Source: Rodentibacter caecimuris (lineage in GTDB: Bacteria; Pseudomonadota; Gammaproteobacteria; Enterobacterales; Pasteurellaceae). Taken from it: 40,848 nucleotides of DNA. Positions within the stretch are counted from its first letter, which is position 1, and each line of letters opens with the position of its first letter. The stretch covers positions 1 through 40,848 of the forward strand of contig MLAA01000029.1 in assembly GCA_001998905.1 (NCBI GenBank), given 5' to 3'. A program made the position numbers and the translations under genes. Shown here piece after piece: positions 34,272 to 40,848 of this stretch. The notes under the pieces were generated by a model, which made no database searches, was not told where the DNA came from, and saw only the letters and a program-made list of their open reading frames with translations.

Positions 34272-34345
34272 CAGGATCGGACCTACACACTTTTAAGGAA
34301 TACGGATTTTGAATTAAGTATGTAAGAGTATATTCTCATAAATCG
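34272..34345 (-). pseudogene. Degraded copy of tRNA-Leu
   Basis: On the plus strand CTTTTAAGG-(4)-CGGATTTTGAAT (34290-34314) matches the intact tRNA-Leu gene at 35211-35235 in 21 of 25 positions with the same spacing. It covers the anticodon loop (TTCAAAA on the minus strand), the 3' anticodon stem and part of the variable arm. Flanking matches TCGGAC and ACAC fit a T arm with a small deletion. The acceptor stem and D arm are too diverged to fold, so it cannot be a working tRNA. Same orientation as the intact gene. Confidence 0.65.
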
Positions 34346-34815
34346 ATAACTGATTCCCACTTTCCAGGTTTATCCAGTGAATATAAATAGAATTTGTAAT
34401 ATACAGTTGATGATGTCGCCAGCCACAGCTCCTGCTATTTTAATAGTGAATCACTAAAATACTAAAGATAAATCATTAAGTTCATTTATTTTTTAGAAGT
34501 TATTGTTAACCTTGTAAGAAAATAACCTAATACCAAAATACCAATAAGATATATGTATATTAATTAATAATATTAAATATGATTTAAACTATTTTTTATT
34601 ATGCTTTTCATTTTAATCCTTTTAAAATAACTAAAATAGTACAAACTGTTTTAGTTAATTGAAATAAACTATATTAACCAATTATTTTTTTTAGTTATTG
34701 TAATTAAAATACATTTTTAAATACTGTTAAACTTGTGTAAATAGCATTTAGCTTACTTCCAAAAATCTCAATTTTATTTGTGATTTTATTTTTATGCAAA
34801 AATGACTGAATTCGC

Positions 34816-35005
34816 TCATACCAAGTGGTTCGTGATTTCTATAGACACCGAGGTAATAGGTACTACCTTTCCCGAATAATTAGGAGTAGTGTAATTGATA
34901 GCGTATTCGGTACGATAACAGTATAAATTTGGCTATTAGATTTTAAAATCTTGATTTGATATATCCTCGTTTTATCTTTTTAGCTTCCACTGAAATAGTT
35001 TTCAT
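34816..35005 (-). pseudogene. Small frame with a perfect ribosome site, then frameshifted remainder
   Basis: On the minus strand AAGGAGGA sits 5 bases before ATG 35005, which opens a 20-codon frame (MKTISVEAKKIKRGYIKSRF) ending at 34943. A second frame then reads YCYRTEYAINYTTPNYSGKV and VPITSVSIEITNHLV before a TGA at 34816. The pieces look protein-like but belong to no family I know. They may be a decayed gene, or an active 20-residue basic peptide followed by chance sequence. No clear promoter beyond possible read-through from the tRNA 175 bases upstream. Confidence 0.25.
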
Positions 35006-35179
35006 TCGATTCCTCCTTCAAATATTTATACAAATTATAAGAGGAAAGAAAGTGGTATTTTGTCAACTCCGGCTATTTGGACTACAACAAATAGATAAGA
35101 AGATTCTTTATGATAAACAGGCTTTTAAAACTTAATTATTGAATAGGAATAATGAAACTTATGGGCAGTGCTGGATAGA

Positions 35180-35266
35180 TGGTGCCAGTGGTCGGACTCG
35201 AACCGACACGCTTTTAAGGGCGGCGGATTTTGAATCCGCTACGTCTACCAATTTCGTCACACTGGC
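35180..35266 (-). tRNA. tRNA-Leu, anticodon CAA
   Basis: 87 bases including an encoded CCA. Acceptor stem GCCAGTG/CACTGGC is perfect. The D loop has TTGGTAG. The anticodon arm is GCGGA-TTCAAAA-TCCGC, giving anticodon CAA (codon UUG). The long class II variable arm is CGC...GCG, and the T arm GTCGG-TTCGAGT-CCGAC. It is a single gene with its own strong promoter and no evident terminator. Confidence 0.97.
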
Positions 35267-35299
35267 TAGTGTAGAATCAGTACTTACTGAATGGCGCGT

Positions 35300-35327
35300 A
35301 TTATACTGGGATATGACTATCTTGCAA
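35300..35327 (-). promoter_or_regulatory. Promoter of tRNA-Leu
   Basis: On the minus strand TTGCAA (35322-35327), a 16-base spacer and a perfect TATAAT (35300-35305), followed by the G+C-rich discriminator ACGCGCC. That discriminator is typical of stringently controlled stable-RNA promoters. The start should fall about 27 bases upstream of the mature tRNA. Confidence 0.8.
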
Positions 35328-35417
35328 GAATAAAATTAAATTTGTTAATCAGTTGCATTAAATTTCATCACTTTTTGGGGATCGTAGTTAATTTACATTT
35401 GTAGAGCCAAATAAAAA

Positions 35418-35448
35418 ACCGCTATTTAAAAATAATTGAAATAGCGGT
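35418..35448 (-). terminator. Terminator downstream of dxs
   Basis: ACCGCTATTT and AAATAGCGGT form a perfect 10-pair stem with an 11-base loop. Read on the minus strand it is followed by TTTTTTATTT. It lies about 180 bases beyond the dxs stop. A weaker hairpin ACTGC-ATGT-GCAGT followed by GTTTTTTATTT (35483-35496) lies between, so termination may occur in two steps. Confidence 0.8.
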
Positions 35449-35624
35449 GGAGGTCTTAAAATAAAGAAACTAAATAAAAAACACTGCACATGCAGTACAC
35501 TAGCGTTATCTAAGACAGACGGCTTAACAAAGAGTTCAATTTTCTTTGTGTTTTTTATAAAAATATTGATTTATTGAAACTATTTTATGTAAGCGCCTAG
35601 AACATTTGTATCATTAACCAGTTT
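35449..35624. other. 3' region of dxs with a second hairpin and a plus-strand terminator-like element
   Basis: Besides the minus-strand hairpin at 35483-35496, ACAAAGA (35527-35533) and TCTTTGT (35543-35549) form a 7-pair stem with a 9-base loop followed on the plus strand by G and six T. No plus-strand gene lies upstream apart from the 35267-35448 interval, in which I see no coding frame. No other feature found. Confidence 0.4.
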
Positions 35625-37472
35625 TTATTGTAAAAAAGACATAATTTGAATTTCAATGCCTTTTGCATCTAGTTGTAAATCTGCTAAGATTTCTTGTTGT
35701 GTCCCTTGAGGAATAAAATAATCGGGTAGTCCTAACTGAAGTAACTTGCAATCACTTTTTATCTTATTCAATACTTCCGAAATCGCATCACCTGCACCGC
35801 CTTTAATCGCATTTTCTTCTATGCTAACAATAATCGAATGAGTTTCGCTGATTTGTTTAATACACTGTTCATCAATTGGCTTTACAAATCGCATATCAAC
35901 TAGAGTTGTATTTAATTTTTCAGCTACCAATCGTGCTTCATGTAGAAGAGTTCCAAAGACCAAAATCGCAATGTTTTTGCCTTCTCGTATTAGGCGAGAT
36001 TTTCCGATTTGCAATTCCTTTAAAGGTTGTAATTCTACACCAATAGCGTTGCCTCGTGGGTAACGGACGGCTGTCGGTTTCCCACATAAGTAACCTGTAT
36101 AGAGCATTTGACGGCATTCGTTTTCATCGCTGGGAGTCATAATGATGATATTAGGAATACAGCGCATAAAGCTTAAATCAAATGCACCCTGATGTGTTTG
36201 CCCATCGGCACCGACAACACCAGCACGATCAATCGCAAATAGAACAGGTAAATTTTGAATAGCGATATCATGAATTAATTGGTCATAAGCTCGTTGTAAA
36301 AAAGTAGAATAAATAGCAACAACTGGTTTATAACCACTGATTGCCAGGCCTGCTGCAAAAGTGACAGCGTGCTGTTCTGCGATAGCAACATCAAAATATT
36401 GCTGAGGGAAGCGATTGGAGAATTCAACCATTCCTGAACCTTCTCGCATTGCAGGAGTAATACCGATTAGCTTTGAATCTTGCTCTGCCATTTCACATAG
36501 CCAGTCCCCAAAAATTTTAGAATAAGTAGGAGTATTATTCGTTTTTGGTAATTCACCAACAGCAGGATCAAATTTTGGTACGCCGTGGAAGCCAATAGGG
36601 TCTTTTTCTGCCGGCTCATAACCTTTGCCTTTTTTCGTTTTAATATGAAGAAATTGAGGCCCTTTCAGTTCTCTCATATTGCTGAGAGTTGCAATTAATT
36701 CATCAATATTATGCCCGTCAATCGGACCAATATAATTAAAACCGAGTTCTTCAAATAAAGTACTAATGGGTGAAATAACCCCTTTCATATGTTCTTCGGT
36801 TTTTTTCATAAAATTTTTTATAGGTGGCATATTCGAAAGGATTTTCTTACTACCATCTCGAATTGTTGAATAAATTGATCCTGAAAAGATACGGGCCAAA
36901 TGATTATTTAATGCTCCAACATTTTCTGAGATAGACATTTCGTTATCATTTAAAATAACTAGCATATCTGTATGTACAGAACCTGCATGATTTAGGGCTT
37001 CAAATGCCATTCCTGCAGTAATTGCACCATCTCCGATAACACAAATGATTTTCCTCCCTGCATTTTCTCTTTCTGCCGCAACTGCAAGACCTAGCCCGGC
37101 ACTGATTGAAGTGGAAGAATGTCCCACACTGAGTACATCAAACTCGCTTTCTTCACGCCAAGGAAAAGGGTGAAGTCCATTTTTTTGGCGAATGGTGGAC
37201 ATTTGATCCCGTCGACCAGTTAATATTTTATGCGGATATGCTTGATGTCCCACATCCCAAATTAATTGATCAAAAGGGGTTTTAAAAACATAATGTAAGG
37301 CGATAGTTAGTTCTACAGTGCCTAACCCAGAAGCTAGATGTCCACTTGTTTGACTAACCGACTCCAAAAGATAATTACGCAATTCTTGACTTAATTTAAC
37401 TAATTGATTTTTATCTAGACAGCGTAAGTCTTCAGGGGAATTAATTAAAGATAAAAGAGGATATTTGTTCAT
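35625..37472 (-). CDS. dxs: 1-deoxy-D-xylulose-5-phosphate synthase
   Basis: Thiamine-diphosphate enzyme that condenses pyruvate and glyceraldehyde 3-phosphate, the first step of the methylerythritol phosphate isoprenoid pathway and a supplier for thiamine and pyridoxal. The protein is 615 residues (E. coli 620). Blocks: [40 protein letters not shown], the cofactor motif [18 protein letters not shown] with NDNEMSIS, and [15 protein letters not shown] with the general-base Glu. Last gene of xseB-ispA-dxs, 94 bases after ispA. Confidence 0.97.
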   Translation of the reverse strand: MNKYPLLSLINSPEDLRCLDKNQLVKLSQELRNYLLESVSQTSGHLASGLGTVELTIALHYVFKTPFDQLIWDVGHQAYPHKILTGRRDQMSTIRQKNGLHPFPWREESEFDVLSVGHSSTSISAGLGLAVAAERENAGRKIICVIGDGAITAGMAFEALNHAGSVHTDMLVILNDNEMSISENVGALNNHLARIFSGSIYSTIRDGSKKILSNMPPIKNFMKKTEEHMKGVISPISTLFEELGFNYIGPIDGHNIDELIATLSNMRELKGPQFLHIKTKKGKGYEPAEKDPIGFHGVPKFDPAVGELPKTNNTPTYSKIFGDWLCEMAEQDSKLIGITPAMREGSGMVEFSNRFPQQYFDVAIAEQHAVTFAAGLAISGYKPVVAIYSTFLQRAYDQLIHDIAIQNLPVLFAIDRAGVVGADGQTHQGAFDLSFMRCIPNIIIMTPSDENECRQMLYTGYLCGKPTAVRYPRGNAIGVELQPLKELQIGKSRLIREGKNIAILVFGTLLHEARLVAEKLNTTLVDMRFVKPIDEQCIKQISETHSIIVSIEENAIKGGAGDAISEVLNKIKSDCKLLQLGLPDYFIPQGTQQEILADLQLDAKGIEIQIMSFLQ

Positions 37473-37566
37473 CTTACGGTTAGTCCTAAATAATTTTTGA
37501 ATAACAAATAATATTGTTTTTATAAAAGAAATTAGTGTCTAAAATATTCATTTTTTTGACCGCACT

Positions 37567-38460
37567 TTAACTTTTTCGATTGACAATAAATTCGGCTAAT
37601 GCTCTTAATTCAGCCGTATCAAAAGGGATTAAATCCAGTGTGGCAAGTGCGTTTTGGTAAAGTTCTTGAGCTTTTTGTTTAGCCCCCTCAAGCCCTAATA
37701 ATTTAGGATAAGTACTTTTATTCCGCTCCAAATCAGCACCGATAGTTTTGCCAATCACAGCACTTTCGCCTTCAATATCTAAAATATCGTCTTGTACTTG
37801 GAAGGCTAAGCCTATTACCATGGCATAGTTTGTTAACTGTTTTTGTAATTGATGATCAGAAAAATGAGGGGAACAAATAAAGCCAAGTTGTAGTGCTGAG
37901 GTCAATAAAGCACCGGTTTTATTGCGATGAATTAATTCTAATTCGGTTAAATTGATTGATTTATGTTCCGAAATCAAGTCTAAACTTTGTCCTAGACACA
38001 TTCCGTTTGCACCAGAGGCTTGAGCTAACGTTCGGATTAATTGGAGTTTTTGAGCGTCTGAAATATCGGGTATTTCCGTTAATATTTCAAAAGCTAAAGT
38101 TTGCAACGCATCACCAGCTAAAATCGCAGTAGCTTCGTCAAATGCAACATGACAAGTAGGTTGACCGCGGCGTAGATTATCATCATCCATTGCAGGAAGA
38201 TCATCGTGAATCAGAGAATAGGCATGAATAGACTCGACTGCGGCAGCGGCATAATCTAAGACTTTTGTCGGTGCTCCCAACATTCTTCCCGTCGCATAGA
38301 CTAAAAAAGGACGAATGCGTTTCCCTCCCAGTAACAAACCGTATCTCATCGCTTCCCACAAAACTGTTTGATTGCTTTCAATTTTTTGAAGACGATGACT
38401 TAAAAAATCGTTAATGCGTAATTGAACTTCGTTAAGACGCTGTGCAAATTTACCATTCAT
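37567..38460 (-). CDS. ispA: Farnesyl diphosphate synthase
   Basis: Prenyltransferase that builds geranyl and farnesyl diphosphate from isopentenyl and dimethylallyl diphosphate. The protein is 297 residues (E. coli 299). The first Asp-rich motif is HDDLPAMDDDNLRRG and the second is QVQDDILDIEG; LLGGKRIRPFLVYATG and KTGALLTSALQLGF also match. It starts 3 bases after the xseB stop, the conserved xseB-ispA-dxs order, so first and middle isoprenoid steps are co-expressed. A reverse uptake word (37559-37567) touches its stop codon. Confidence 0.97.
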   Translation of the reverse strand: MNGKFAQRLNEVQLRINDFLSHRLQKIESNQTVLWEAMRYGLLLGGKRIRPFLVYATGRMLGAPTKVLDYAAAAVESIHAYSLIHDDLPAMDDDNLRRGQPTCHVAFDEATAILAGDALQTLAFEILTEIPDISDAQKLQLIRTLAQASGANGMCLGQSLDLISEHKSINLTELELIHRNKTGALLTSALQLGFICSPHFSDHQLQKQLTNYAMVIGLAFQVQDDILDIEGESAVIGKTIGADLERNKSTYPKLLGLEGAKQKAQELYQNALATLDLIPFDTAELRALAEFIVNRKS

Positions 38461-38463
38461 TAA

Positions 38464-38706
38464 TTATTCATTTCCTCGGTAATCATCTAAGGGCGCAGTG
38501 GTGTTCTTCTGTAATAAGATTTGAATCTTTTGTTCAGCTTGTTGTAGACGTTCTTGACCAAGTTGAGCTAGCTTGATGCCTTTTTCAAATTCTTGTAATG
38601 CATCTTCTAGAGGGAGATCACCGTTTTCCAAACGGGAAACAATGGTTTCCAGTTGACTTAATGTCGTTTCAAAATCCATCGGTTCCGATTTTGTTTTGCG
38701 TGCCAT
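38464..38706 (-). CDS. xseB: Exodeoxyribonuclease VII small subunit
   Basis: Small helical subunit that assembles with XseA to degrade single-stranded DNA. The protein is 80 residues (E. coli 80). The core [39 protein letters not shown] and the coiled-coil tail are diagnostic. Ribosome site AAGGAG. It heads xseB-ispA-dxs and is divergent from thiI. xseA is not in the window. The link to isoprenoid genes is positional and widely conserved. Confidence 0.95.
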   Translation of the reverse strand: MARKTKSEPMDFETTLSQLETIVSRLENGDLPLEDALQEFEKGIKLAQLGQERLQQAEQKIQILLQKNTTAPLDDYRGNE

Positions 38707-38742
38707 TGATACTCCTTTAGTTATATTAGGAAAACGCGCGGT

Positions 38743-38771
38743 ATTGTACTTTATTTTTTTAACTATGTTAA
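38743..38771 (-). promoter_or_regulatory. Promoter of xseB-ispA-dxs
   Basis: On the minus strand TTAACA (38766-38771, 5 of 6), a 17-base spacer and TACAAT (38743-38748, 5 of 6), followed by ACCGCGCG. It forms the left arm of the mirror-image repeat. Confidence 0.7.
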
Positions 38772-38795
38772 AAATTTATTTCAAATTCAACATAG

Positions 38796-38824
38796 TTTAT
38801 TGAATAAAGCTTATAAGGTACAAT
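38796..38824 (+). promoter_or_regulatory. Candidate promoter of thiI
   Basis: TACAAT (38819-38824) followed by the discriminator ACGCGCC. The best -35 at 17 bases is TTTATT (38796-38801), a poor match. The 16 bases from the -10 onward match the tRNA-Leu promoter at 15 positions. Confidence 0.55.
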
Positions 38825-38860
38825 ACGCGCCATTTTTAAGAAGATAGAAATTCATCGATT

Positions 38861-40336
38861 ATGAAATTTATTATTAAACTTTTTCCTGAAATTATGATTA
38901 AGAGTGAAAGCGTACGTAAACGCTTTGCAAAAATTCTAACCTCTAATATTCGTAATATTTTACACAAATATGATGAAAATATTGCCGTTATTCGACACTG
39001 GGACTACATAGAAGTGCGGTCAAAAAATGATGAAAACATGCAAGTATTGATTGAATTGTTACAGCGTATTCCCGGTATTCACCATTTTTTACAGGTGGAA
39101 GAAAAGGCTTTCAATGATTTACATCATATTTTTGAATTAACTTTAGCAGAAATTGCATCACAGCTTGAAAATAAAACTTTCTGCGTAAGAGTTAAACGTA
39201 AAGGAAAACATGAGTTTAGTTCGATTGAAGCAGAACGCTATATCGGAGGGGGGATAAATCAACGAATTGAAACTGCAAAAGTCCGGTTAAAAAATCCAGA
39301 TGTAACTGTTCGAATTGATATAGAAGACAACAAAATGATGTTGGTAAAAGCACGCCATTCTGGGTTAGGTGGTTATCCTATTGGTACACAAGAGGATGTG
39401 TTGTCGTTAATTTCTGGCGGTTTTGATTCTGGTGTATCGAGTTATATGTTAATGCGACGTGGTTCACGAGTTCATTATTGCTTTTTTAATTTAGGTGGTG
39501 CAACCCACGAAATCGGCGTAAAACAAATGGCTTATCATATTTGGAATCGTTATGGGAGTTCACATAAAGTTAGGTTTGTTGGGGTTAATTTTGAACAAGT
39601 AGTTGGTGAAATCTTAGAAAAAGTGGATAACGGACAAATGGGCGTGATTTTGAAACGTATGATGGTCCGTGCCGCAAGCCGTGTTGCTGCCCGTTTTGAT
39701 ATTCAAGCTATTGTTACTGGAGAAGCGTTAGGACAAGTTTCTAGCCAGACATTAACGAATCTCCGTTTAATCGATGAAGCTGCCGAACGTTTAGTTTTAC
39801 GCCCACTGATTACTCACGATAAAGAGCAAATCATCGCTATGGCAAAAGCTATTGGTACAGATGATATTGCAAAATCGATGCCCGAATTTTGTGGCGTGAT
39901 CTCTAAAAATCCAACAGTGAAAGCAATTAAAGATAAAATTTTAACGGAAGAACAAAAGTTTAATTTCTCAGTTTTGGAGCAAGCGATTGAAAATGCACAA
40001 TATTTAGATATTCGCCAAATTGCAGAAGAAAGTGAAAAAGCTGTAATTTCGGTTGAAACGGTCTCCCCATCCGGTAATGATATTATTATTGACATTCGTA
40101 GCCCGGAAGAAACTGACGAAAATCCGTTAGAGATAGATAATCAACAGATAATCTTGATACCTTTTTATAAATTATCTTCTCAATTTGCGGCGTTAGATCA
40201 AAGTAAACATTATTTATTGTACTGTGAACGGGGCGTGATGAGTAAATTACAAGCTCTCTATTTGCAGGAAAACGGCTTTACTAATGTGAAGGTATTATCA
40301 ACAGATAGAATAAATTTTAAGCGTCATTTAAAATAA
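38861..40336 (+). CDS. thiI: tRNA 4-thiouridine synthase ThiI with rhodanese domain
   Basis: Makes s4U at position 8 of tRNA and supplies sulfur for the thiazole of thiamine. The protein is 491 residues (E. coli 482). Order: N-terminal ferredoxin-like and THUMP domains (about 1-165), the PP-loop SGGFDS (185-190), the adenylation domain with [15 protein letters not shown], then a C-terminal rhodanese domain with the persulfide-carrying Cys455 in YCERGVMSK. Cys344 in PEFCGVIS is the disulfide partner known from E. coli. So this is the long, rhodanese-bearing form. Divergent from xseB. An uptake word lies inside (39012-39020). Ribosome site is weak. Confidence 0.97.
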   Translation: MKFIIKLFPEIMIKSESVRKRFAKILTSNIRNILHKYDENIAVIRHWDYIEVRSKNDENMQVLIELLQRIPGIHHFLQVEEKAFNDLHHIFELTLAEIASQLENKTFCVRVKRKGKHEFSSIEAERYIGGGINQRIETAKVRLKNPDVTVRIDIEDNKMMLVKARHSGLGGYPIGTQEDVLSLISGGFDSGVSSYMLMRRGSRVHYCFFNLGGATHEIGVKQMAYHIWNRYGSSHKVRFVGVNFEQVVGEILEKVDNGQMGVILKRMMVRAASRVAARFDIQAIVTGEALGQVSSQTLTNLRLIDEAAERLVLRPLITHDKEQIIAMAKAIGTDDIAKSMPEFCGVISKNPTVKAIKDKILTEEQKFNFSVLEQAIENAQYLDIRQIAEESEKAVISVETVSPSGNDIIIDIRSPEETDENPLEIDNQQIILIPFYKLSSQFAALDQSKHYLLYCERGVMSKLQALYLQENGFTNVKVLSTDRINFKRHLK

Positions 40337-40379
40337 AAACTCTGTTAAAGCAATATTTCTACGAATAAATTTATCTTAA

Positions 40380-40398
40380 TATAATGATAATGAATAGG
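40380..40398 (+). promoter_or_regulatory. Fur-box-like sequence downstream of thiI
   Basis: TATAATGATAATGAATAGG matches the 19-base Fur consensus at about 14 positions and includes a TATAAT. No good -35 is present, and the ATG of the broken frame that follows lies within it, so it may be a chance A+T-rich match. Confidence 0.3.
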
Positions 40399-40639
40399 GG
40401 AAGAAAAGTCATCTTTACACAAGGGATATTAACTCTAAAATACCCGAAATTAGATAACTTATCAGAGTATTTTTTCATACACGTTGATTTTAGACCTAAT
40501 TCCCAACCTGGGTTATAACGAAAAGAAAACCGAAGCTAAAATTCAACAATGGCTTGCTATTCATCTTGAAATTATTGAAGCCGATGATATTCACTCACCG
40601 TTGGTGATCAAAACACTTCAAATATTGACCGCACTTTAA
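40384..40639 (+). pseudogene. Frameshifted gene fragment of unknown function
   Basis: One frame reads from ATG 40384 through RGRKVIFTQGILTLKYPKLD and NLSEYFFIHVDFRPN to a stop at 40516. The overlapping frame then continues as PNLGYNEKKTEAKIQQWLAI, HLEIIEADDIHSPLVIKTLQ to a stop at 40637. Joined near 40490-40505 by one indel they would give about 85 residues with ordinary amino-acid composition. I do not recognise the family. No ribosome site precedes the ATG, so the true start may be lost. Confidence 0.35.
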
Positions 40640-40640
40640 A

Positions 40641-40778
40641 ATGAAAAATCAATATACGGTGGAAATATTATGTTTGATTGCAAATGTTGAGTTTATACAG
40701 CAGATACTATTCTTTGTAGCCTGTCCATATATGCGATTAACCAGAGTAATGAGGTTTTATTGCAGAAGTAATACTTAA
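40641..40778 (+). CDS. Possible small or truncated ORF, 45 codons
   Basis: ATG one base after the preceding stop, opening MKNQYTVEILCLIANVEFIQ and ending RFYCRSNT. The close stop-to-start spacing resembles an operon junction, and the first ten residues look like a normal protein N-terminus, but the rest is unlike anything I know. It may be the 5' remnant of a second decayed gene. Low confidence. Confidence 0.2.
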   Translation: MKNQYTVEILCLIANVEFIQQILFFVACPYMRLTRVMRFYCRSNT

Positions 40779-40803
40779 AATTTTTGAAGGAAGAATAAAA
40801 CAA

Positions 40804-40848
40804 GTGAAAACCACTTTATTATTTCCTCTAATGAAAACCGCTTGCGGA
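40804..40848 (+). CDS. Possible start of an ORF cut by the right edge
   Basis: GTG at 40804 (KTTLLFPLMKTACG follows) with GAAGGAAG about 12 bases upstream; an ATG also occurs at 40831. Fifteen codons remain open to the window edge. Too short to judge. Confidence 0.15.
   Translation, partial: MKTTLLFPLMKTACG

Larger units (their letters stand above)
34195..35179. other. Gene-poor, A+T-rich region between yciU and tRNA-Leu
   Basis: About 1 kb without an intact gene. It holds the tRNA-Leu relic (34272-34345), very A+T-rich DNA (34440-34800) where I see nothing, a small eroded minus-strand frame with a strong ribosome site (34816-35005), and a perfect 7-pair hairpin CTATTTG/CAAATAG (35073-35094) downstream of the tRNA. 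The layout, intact tRNA then unrelated DNA then a degraded tRNA copy in the same orientation, is what an old integration scar would leave. Confidence 0.55.
38735..38830. repeat. Mirror-image promoter region between xseB and thiI
   Basis: Two inverted arms carry the same four blocks in the same order: AACATAGTT, AATAAAG, GTACAATA and CGCGC. The left arm, read on the minus strand, uses 38761-38769, 38749-38755, 38742-38749 and 38735-38740. The right arm, on the plus strand, uses 38789-38797, 38803-38809, 38818-38825 and 38826-38830. The right arm has about 9 extra bases between the last two long blocks. The TACAAT within each arm is the likely -10 of each divergent gene. Confidence 0.75.
40337..40848 (+). 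other. Region after thiI with broken frames up to the window edge
   Basis: About 510 bases with no intact recognisable gene. It contains a Fur-box-like sequence (40380-40398), a frameshifted frame (40384-40639), a 45-codon frame (40641-40778), and at the edge a frame with a ribosome-site-like GAAGGAAG. An uptake word (40628-40636) overlaps the end of the first frame. No clear thiI terminator is visible. Confidence 0.5.

Noticed and set aside
34440-34800. Replication origin or centromere-like A+T-rich block
   Set aside because: It is A+T rich, but I see no DnaA boxes, iterons or regular direct repeats, and neighbouring genes are not origin-linked.
35139-35333. 64-codon plus-strand frame with GRTRTDTLLRAADFESATST
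   Set aside because: This is the well-known spurious translation of a tRNA-Leu gene read on the opposite strand; the tRNA at 35180-35266 explains it fully.

Overview
The window is about 41 kb of an A+T-rich gammaproteobacterial chromosome, almost certainly from the Pasteurellaceae. Three things point there. The core protein set closely resembles Haemophilus and Pasteurella proteins. The order prfA-RDD-prmC-sirB1-kdsA and the order ribH-nusB-thiL-pgpA-lysE-dapB fit that family. The Haemophilus-influenzae-type DNA uptake word AAGTGCGGT occurs 18 times on either strand by my reading, often inside terminators or overlapping stop codons. I cannot fix the genus. The uptake-word density (about one per 2.3 kb) is lower than I remember for H. 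influenzae itself.

Layout, left to right. The left edge cuts a phosphoethanolamine transferase gene. Next come metE (minus, with tandem MetJ boxes) and ttcA (minus). The muk condensin operon mukF-mukE-mukB follows, with a 1154-residue LplT-Aas fusion (lysophospholipid flippase plus acyltransferase plus acyl-ACP synthetase) between mukF and mukE. Then come a DMT permease and sbcB, then infC-rpmI-rplT with an ATT start for infC. About 1.1 kb of gene-poor, apparently decayed DNA precedes the ribH-nusB-thiL-pgpA-lysE-dapB cluster. After it are a convergent yfaE-type ferredoxin, yciO, rluB and cysB. Facing cysB, across a shared terminator, is the minus-strand run prfA-RDD-prmC-sirB1-kdsA, with epmC upstream of it. 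Two tandem ferritin genes and a HI1450/yciU-type gene follow. About 1 kb of decayed DNA lies between yciU and a tRNA-Leu(CAA) gene and holds a degraded second copy of that tRNA. The window closes with xseB-ispA-dxs (minus), divergent thiI, and 0.5 kb of broken reading frames.

Most genes are housekeeping: translation (infC, rpmI, rplT, prfA, prmC, epmC), tRNA and rRNA modification (ttcA, thiI, rluB), cofactor and isoprenoid synthesis (ribH, thiL, dxs, ispA), envelope (eptA-like, kdsA, pgpA, aas), chromosome maintenance (mukFEB, sbcB, xseB) and iron storage. I saw no insertion sequence, CRISPR array, prophage or obvious defence system. The observations most worth a second look are the lipid-repair fusion inside the condensin operon, the tRNA-Leu relic bounding a possible integration scar, the mirror-image promoters between xseB and thiI (the thiI one shares a 15/16-base -10/discriminator block with the tRNA-Leu promoter), and the eroded reading frames in three intergenic regions. 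None of these amounts to a proven new system.
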